Positions 54,946 through 64,000 of a stretch of DNA of 64,000 nucleotides are shown piece by piece. Each line of letters opens with the position of its first letter. Position 1 is the stretch's first letter. The notes beneath the pieces are model-generated. The model was given only the letters and a program-made list of their open reading frames with translations. It did no database searches and was not told the origin of the DNA. Both the position numbers and the translations under genes were made by a program. Source of the DNA: Xiphydria camelus (Eukaryota > Arthropoda > Insecta > Hymenoptera > Xiphydriidae); NCBI GenBank assembly GCA_963678675.1, contig OY783199.1:16884348-16948347 (forward strand), given 5' to 3'.

Positions 54946-56599
54946 TTTGTGTATGCAGGAGTGGAGTGGAGACAAGTGTTTGTAGTTCGGTGTATTCGTC
55001 AGCTGTAGGCGTTAATTATGCGCTCCGACTTTTCTGCGCTCGACTAATACTTTGGAAAATAAGCAAAACGGTACGTAACTCCACCGATTACGGTTCCTTG
55101 CAAAGCTAGCTCAGGATCGTGCCAGGTGCGGCATCCCGCGAGCGGGTGAGGGCGCCTGGCTCGCACCCTGGAAGGTGAGGCATTTCTGCCGTATTTGTCG
55201 CACGATCCGCGAATAAAGGTGGGTGACACGGCGGCACGCGACACCGTGCGATTCGACGTCCGTCGAGAAACTCTGCCCGCGCGTCGGCGATTTGCAATCG
55301 ACGAAATTGACCGTCGACGGAGCCCACTTTCGACTGGTAACTTTTGACAGCTAAAAACTAACCCTCGGTTCGGGGTCTGCGCGAAAGTATTTTTTACATA
55401 ACTCAACCATGTGCCAACAATTTTCGAAGCGTTCGCGATAGCAATCCGTGGTTGCGGTTGTGATACGATTAAGTTGTTTATGAGTTCCAAACAAGACGAA
55501 TCTGCGTATCGACGTCTTTTATAGATTCGGATTTCTCAAAGATCTCGATGTGAACGTTTTAGCTTTCTGGCATTCTGAACATATCTTGGGATCAGTAGTG
55601 CTGATAGCGATGCATTTATCGTAAAGTCAACAGGTTACTGCTTGGAGATGTGTGCGGAGACTTCACTTATCTAATGTTGTTCTTCGGCGATAGAATGAGC
55701 TTTACGTGAATCCGATTGAGCTGGAATACTGTAAACTAGTAGCAGTGATTCGTTTTATGTATTTTCACATGGTTTAACTTTTTTGGACACATCTGTATAC
55801 AGCATTCTTTAAGTAACATCTCTTATAGCTACATCACCTATTTACTTTAATGTGATTAGAAATGTGAATCTATAGTTTTTTTACCGTAGAAAGATTTTTA
55901 GAGCATACAAATGTGAAATTGACCAAGGTACTCGCGTATGGCGGTATTAAATTTGATCCCAAATTGTTGTAACAACGTGTGATCACCTTTGACACTCGAT
56001 CTGCCTAAAACTTACAATATCAGCACATAATCATAACTACGCTTTGCCTAACAGGACGAGAGCAGCGCGAAGGAATAAACTCAGCAGAATTCCTTAATCA
56101 CCCGTCGTATTCGGTTTTTACTAGTAACGGCAGCTGCACGAATTCTGAAAGGGCTCTGAGAAACCATGAATGCTTCAGACCATGGGTAATTGTCGATAAG
56201 TGAATCTTCCTAATCTTGTTTTATAAATGACCTTTCCTTAGCAGGCTTGGCAGCCAACATATTAGACACATTTATCATGTCTTTCTTAATTTCCAAAATG
56301 CCTGATTTAAAGACACTTAAATTTTAAACACAGATTAATTAAACACGTGTTATCAAATGCCAAAGGCCTATCATCAGGAGCCTCTGTAATAAGTTGACCC
56401 GTACTTATTGCTGAATAGAAATAAGGAGTAAAAGTGTCATTGCATTTTCCAATTCAGCCAAACTCAAAGTCGTATAAATAGATTACCGCATTTCACGTCA
56501 CTAATAAGAAATAAGGAAATCATATCGCTCGTACAAAGACTGCAATTTAACAGCAGTTTTATGTGCATATAAAAGCAGCATGGGTGTGTACTTTTTCAG

Positions 56600-56618
56600 G
56601 TTTAACCCAGCCTTTAAC
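56600..56618 (+). other. 5' part of AP-1 gamma first common exon (UTR or in-frame extension)
   Basis: The acceptor CTTTTTCAG ends at 56599 and the exon runs through ATG 56619. The 19 bases before the ATG are open in the AP-1 gamma frame and would code (R)FNPAFN if spliced to the exon at 53980. Confidence 0.6.
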
Positions 56619-61876
<5,258 letters not shown>

Positions 61877-64000
61877 CGACACATAATACAGAAATCACAT
61901 GTACATATGCCTGCCTAATAGCTAAGCACGCCTGAAATCAACCGAAGCCGAAACTCGTCATCCGGCAGTTGAAACGAGCGCGGGGAAAGTTAATCGTGAC
62001 CGAGTGGCGAGATCTAGGAACGTTGCAAGTGGACCGAGAGATGCATAAATTCGTGGAGTGCGAGTCAATTGCTTTTATAACGGTGGTTGGATTGGTACTT
62101 CAAGATTTGATTATCCTCTGCTCACATCCAAGGATCACCCTCTGTATGTATTATATAGCACAGTTATACGAATATTGAAGTGTAACTGCATGTAAAATTA
62201 TAATATCGACATACCATATTAATTCATTTATGTTATACGGCAAACGGCAGGTTTGTTGCATAAATGACGTTTCGAAAAACGCGCGCGATCGTGATCACAA
62301 TTCTTGTAGCCGTCTTTAACAAATCAATACTTTCCAGCGAACAGTACCAAACGGGAGTCGCTAGATGATTTTTCAGTGGATCGAGTTGCACGAATCGTTT
62401 TAGGCAAAATAACTTACACTAATTCCAGTTTTAGACTATCTGTTACGAGGTACTGATTGAACATTTTGTTACTTTGTATTGTCCGATAACGATCCTTTAA
62501 TAGTAATCGCTAGTGATATAGTCCAATCTCTCAAAACCGCGTGCACAGAACGAACAGCACCTGTTTGTTAAATCCGTGTCTACGGATTAATAATGTTTTC
62601 AGCAGGGATCAGAAATAGGCAACAAAAAATGGGTGATAATACTATTCTTAAAATCGTCAAAGATTGGACTACATACGATTATTTTTATAATCAACAGAGT
62701 GAACATTTTTTATCATATCACACATATTGTTCATTTCGTTCTGTACTTTATTTGTTTTGAAACATTGGGGATTTCAAAAACTCATGCACATCTTTCAAAT
62801 GAGAATTAGGTTACGCGTGTAAATATCGTATGAATCTTTTGGCCATAAAAGAGTGAAAAAAAATAACATCCGAATTCAGCACTCGACGACAGCTTAGTGG
62901 GGTTTATAGGAGAATCAAAATGGTACAATTACACAATGGGAACGAGACAGTCTATCCGGTAATCGGTGATTGAAAAGGGTGGATTAAGAGCACTCGTTGG
63001 GCTAAAATCTTCCTACCCCCTTTGTCACTGACGGACGATTTATCTCCTGCTGTGGTAATGATGATCTTTCCGTTTTTTCCATAATAATAAGAATGAAACG
63101 CAATTACTTTGTATATAATAGATAGAAATAGTCACTCGAGTTGGGTGACACGCGTTCTAATAATCGGGGAACCAAACAAATTGGGGATCTTTGTAGTACG
63201 TGTACACAACAGTTATTATCTACATATTATATTATTAAAGTAATTTTTATTTTTTTTGCATCAATGAAGTTACGTTATACGACAGGATCTTAGATATTTA
63301 TGAGAACAAAGCGTTTATACATTTTTGAGTATATCTGCAATTCGTTTGTAGTATTGGAGGGCTGAACGCTGCTTGTCTACTTATTTGCTACTTTTAGTAA
63401 GTTTATTGAGTGAGTTATCAGCGTAATGTTACACTGCAACTTGGTGTAGGTAGCGGTTTTTACATTCGTCGTAAATTGAATTTGCTCGAATAGAACGGAT
63501 ATTGGAGGCAATTTGTGCGCGAAACTACTTGATTGATTATCATTGAAAGTATAATAGTAGGTTTCTTTTCTTACTTGGAAGAAATGCAGCGAGTTACGAT
63601 TTGGAACGAGTGTGACATGAATATATATAGCGTTATTGATGACATCGCAGCAACAAAAAGATGCACATAAAGATTTATCGAATACTGTATATAAGCATTA
63701 TTACATTTCATTAATTTGATGTCGGACTCATACCGGCGGAGACTTAGAACTTTCCGAAGAAATCGTTGAGACAAAATCTGGAGATGTGACATTTTTATAC
63801 ATTTTCTACGGCCAAACCGAAGTGTTGCGAACGAACGAAATGAGTAGCTGAAATAATCACATATGCACAACACGTATCAAGTTTACGCGAAAGTCTCGGT
63901 AGCACTCAACTCCGCGACGAAAGTCTGTGTAATCAACCTGTGATCCGAGTCTACTCGTAAATATAAATGAAGCGATAGGAAAATCAAAATATGTAGAACA
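61877..64000. other. 3' flank of AP-1 gamma
   Basis: Probable long 3' UTR followed by intergenic sequence. No AATAAA was seen; an ATTAAA lies near 63,233. No further gene recognised up to the window end. Confidence 0.4.

Noticed and set aside
55044..55490. 148-codon minus-strand ORF in the AP-1 gamma 5' region
   Set aside because: CG-rich promoter-like DNA, Arg-rich, no domain, no splice context.

Overview
The window is nuclear DNA from an insect, most likely a hymenopteran and perhaps an ant. The reasons are spliced genes with 55-100 base introns, CpG-rich islands in an AT-rich background, an insect-type AP-1 gamma sequence, and a dense load of short palindromic transposons. No species can be named from sequence alone. 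All exon boundaries below were placed by eye from GT-AG (one GC-AG) sites, reading phase and family similarity.

Layout. Bases 1-29,000 are gene-poor. I find no gene there that I would defend, only a few weak coding-like ORFs. This stretch is packed with non-autonomous inverted-repeat elements (MITEs), often nested two or three deep. I assign letters to the families (A, B, C, D, E, F, G, H, J, M, O and several singletons). Many unrelated interiors share ends of the type TACACTGAG...CTCAGTGTA, pointing to one mobilising transposase.

Bases 29,318-36,614 (+) hold the most interesting gene: N-terminal ankyrin repeats, a protein-kinase-like domain lacking the usual catalytic residues, and a C-terminal KEN ribonuclease-type domain. 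This is the architecture of vertebrate RNase L, with IRE1-like features. By eye alignment the KEN domain keeps two of the four residues needed for RNase L catalysis and has lost two.

Bases 39,231-61,876 are a compact housekeeping block: a BTB-BACK-Kelch protein resembling IPP (-), the cyclin-like CNPPD1 (+), the mitochondrial membrane protein TMEM65 (-), the Golgi small GTPase ARFRP1 (+) and the clathrin adaptor subunit AP-1 gamma (+). CNPPD1 and TMEM65 meet tail to tail; TMEM65 and ARFRP1 are head to head over a promoter with a YY1-type site. ARFRP1 and AP-1 gamma both act in trans-Golgi traffic. AP-1 gamma has an 18-base microexon and an upstream exon that would extend the N-terminus. Bases 61,877-64,000 hold only 3' flanking sequence.
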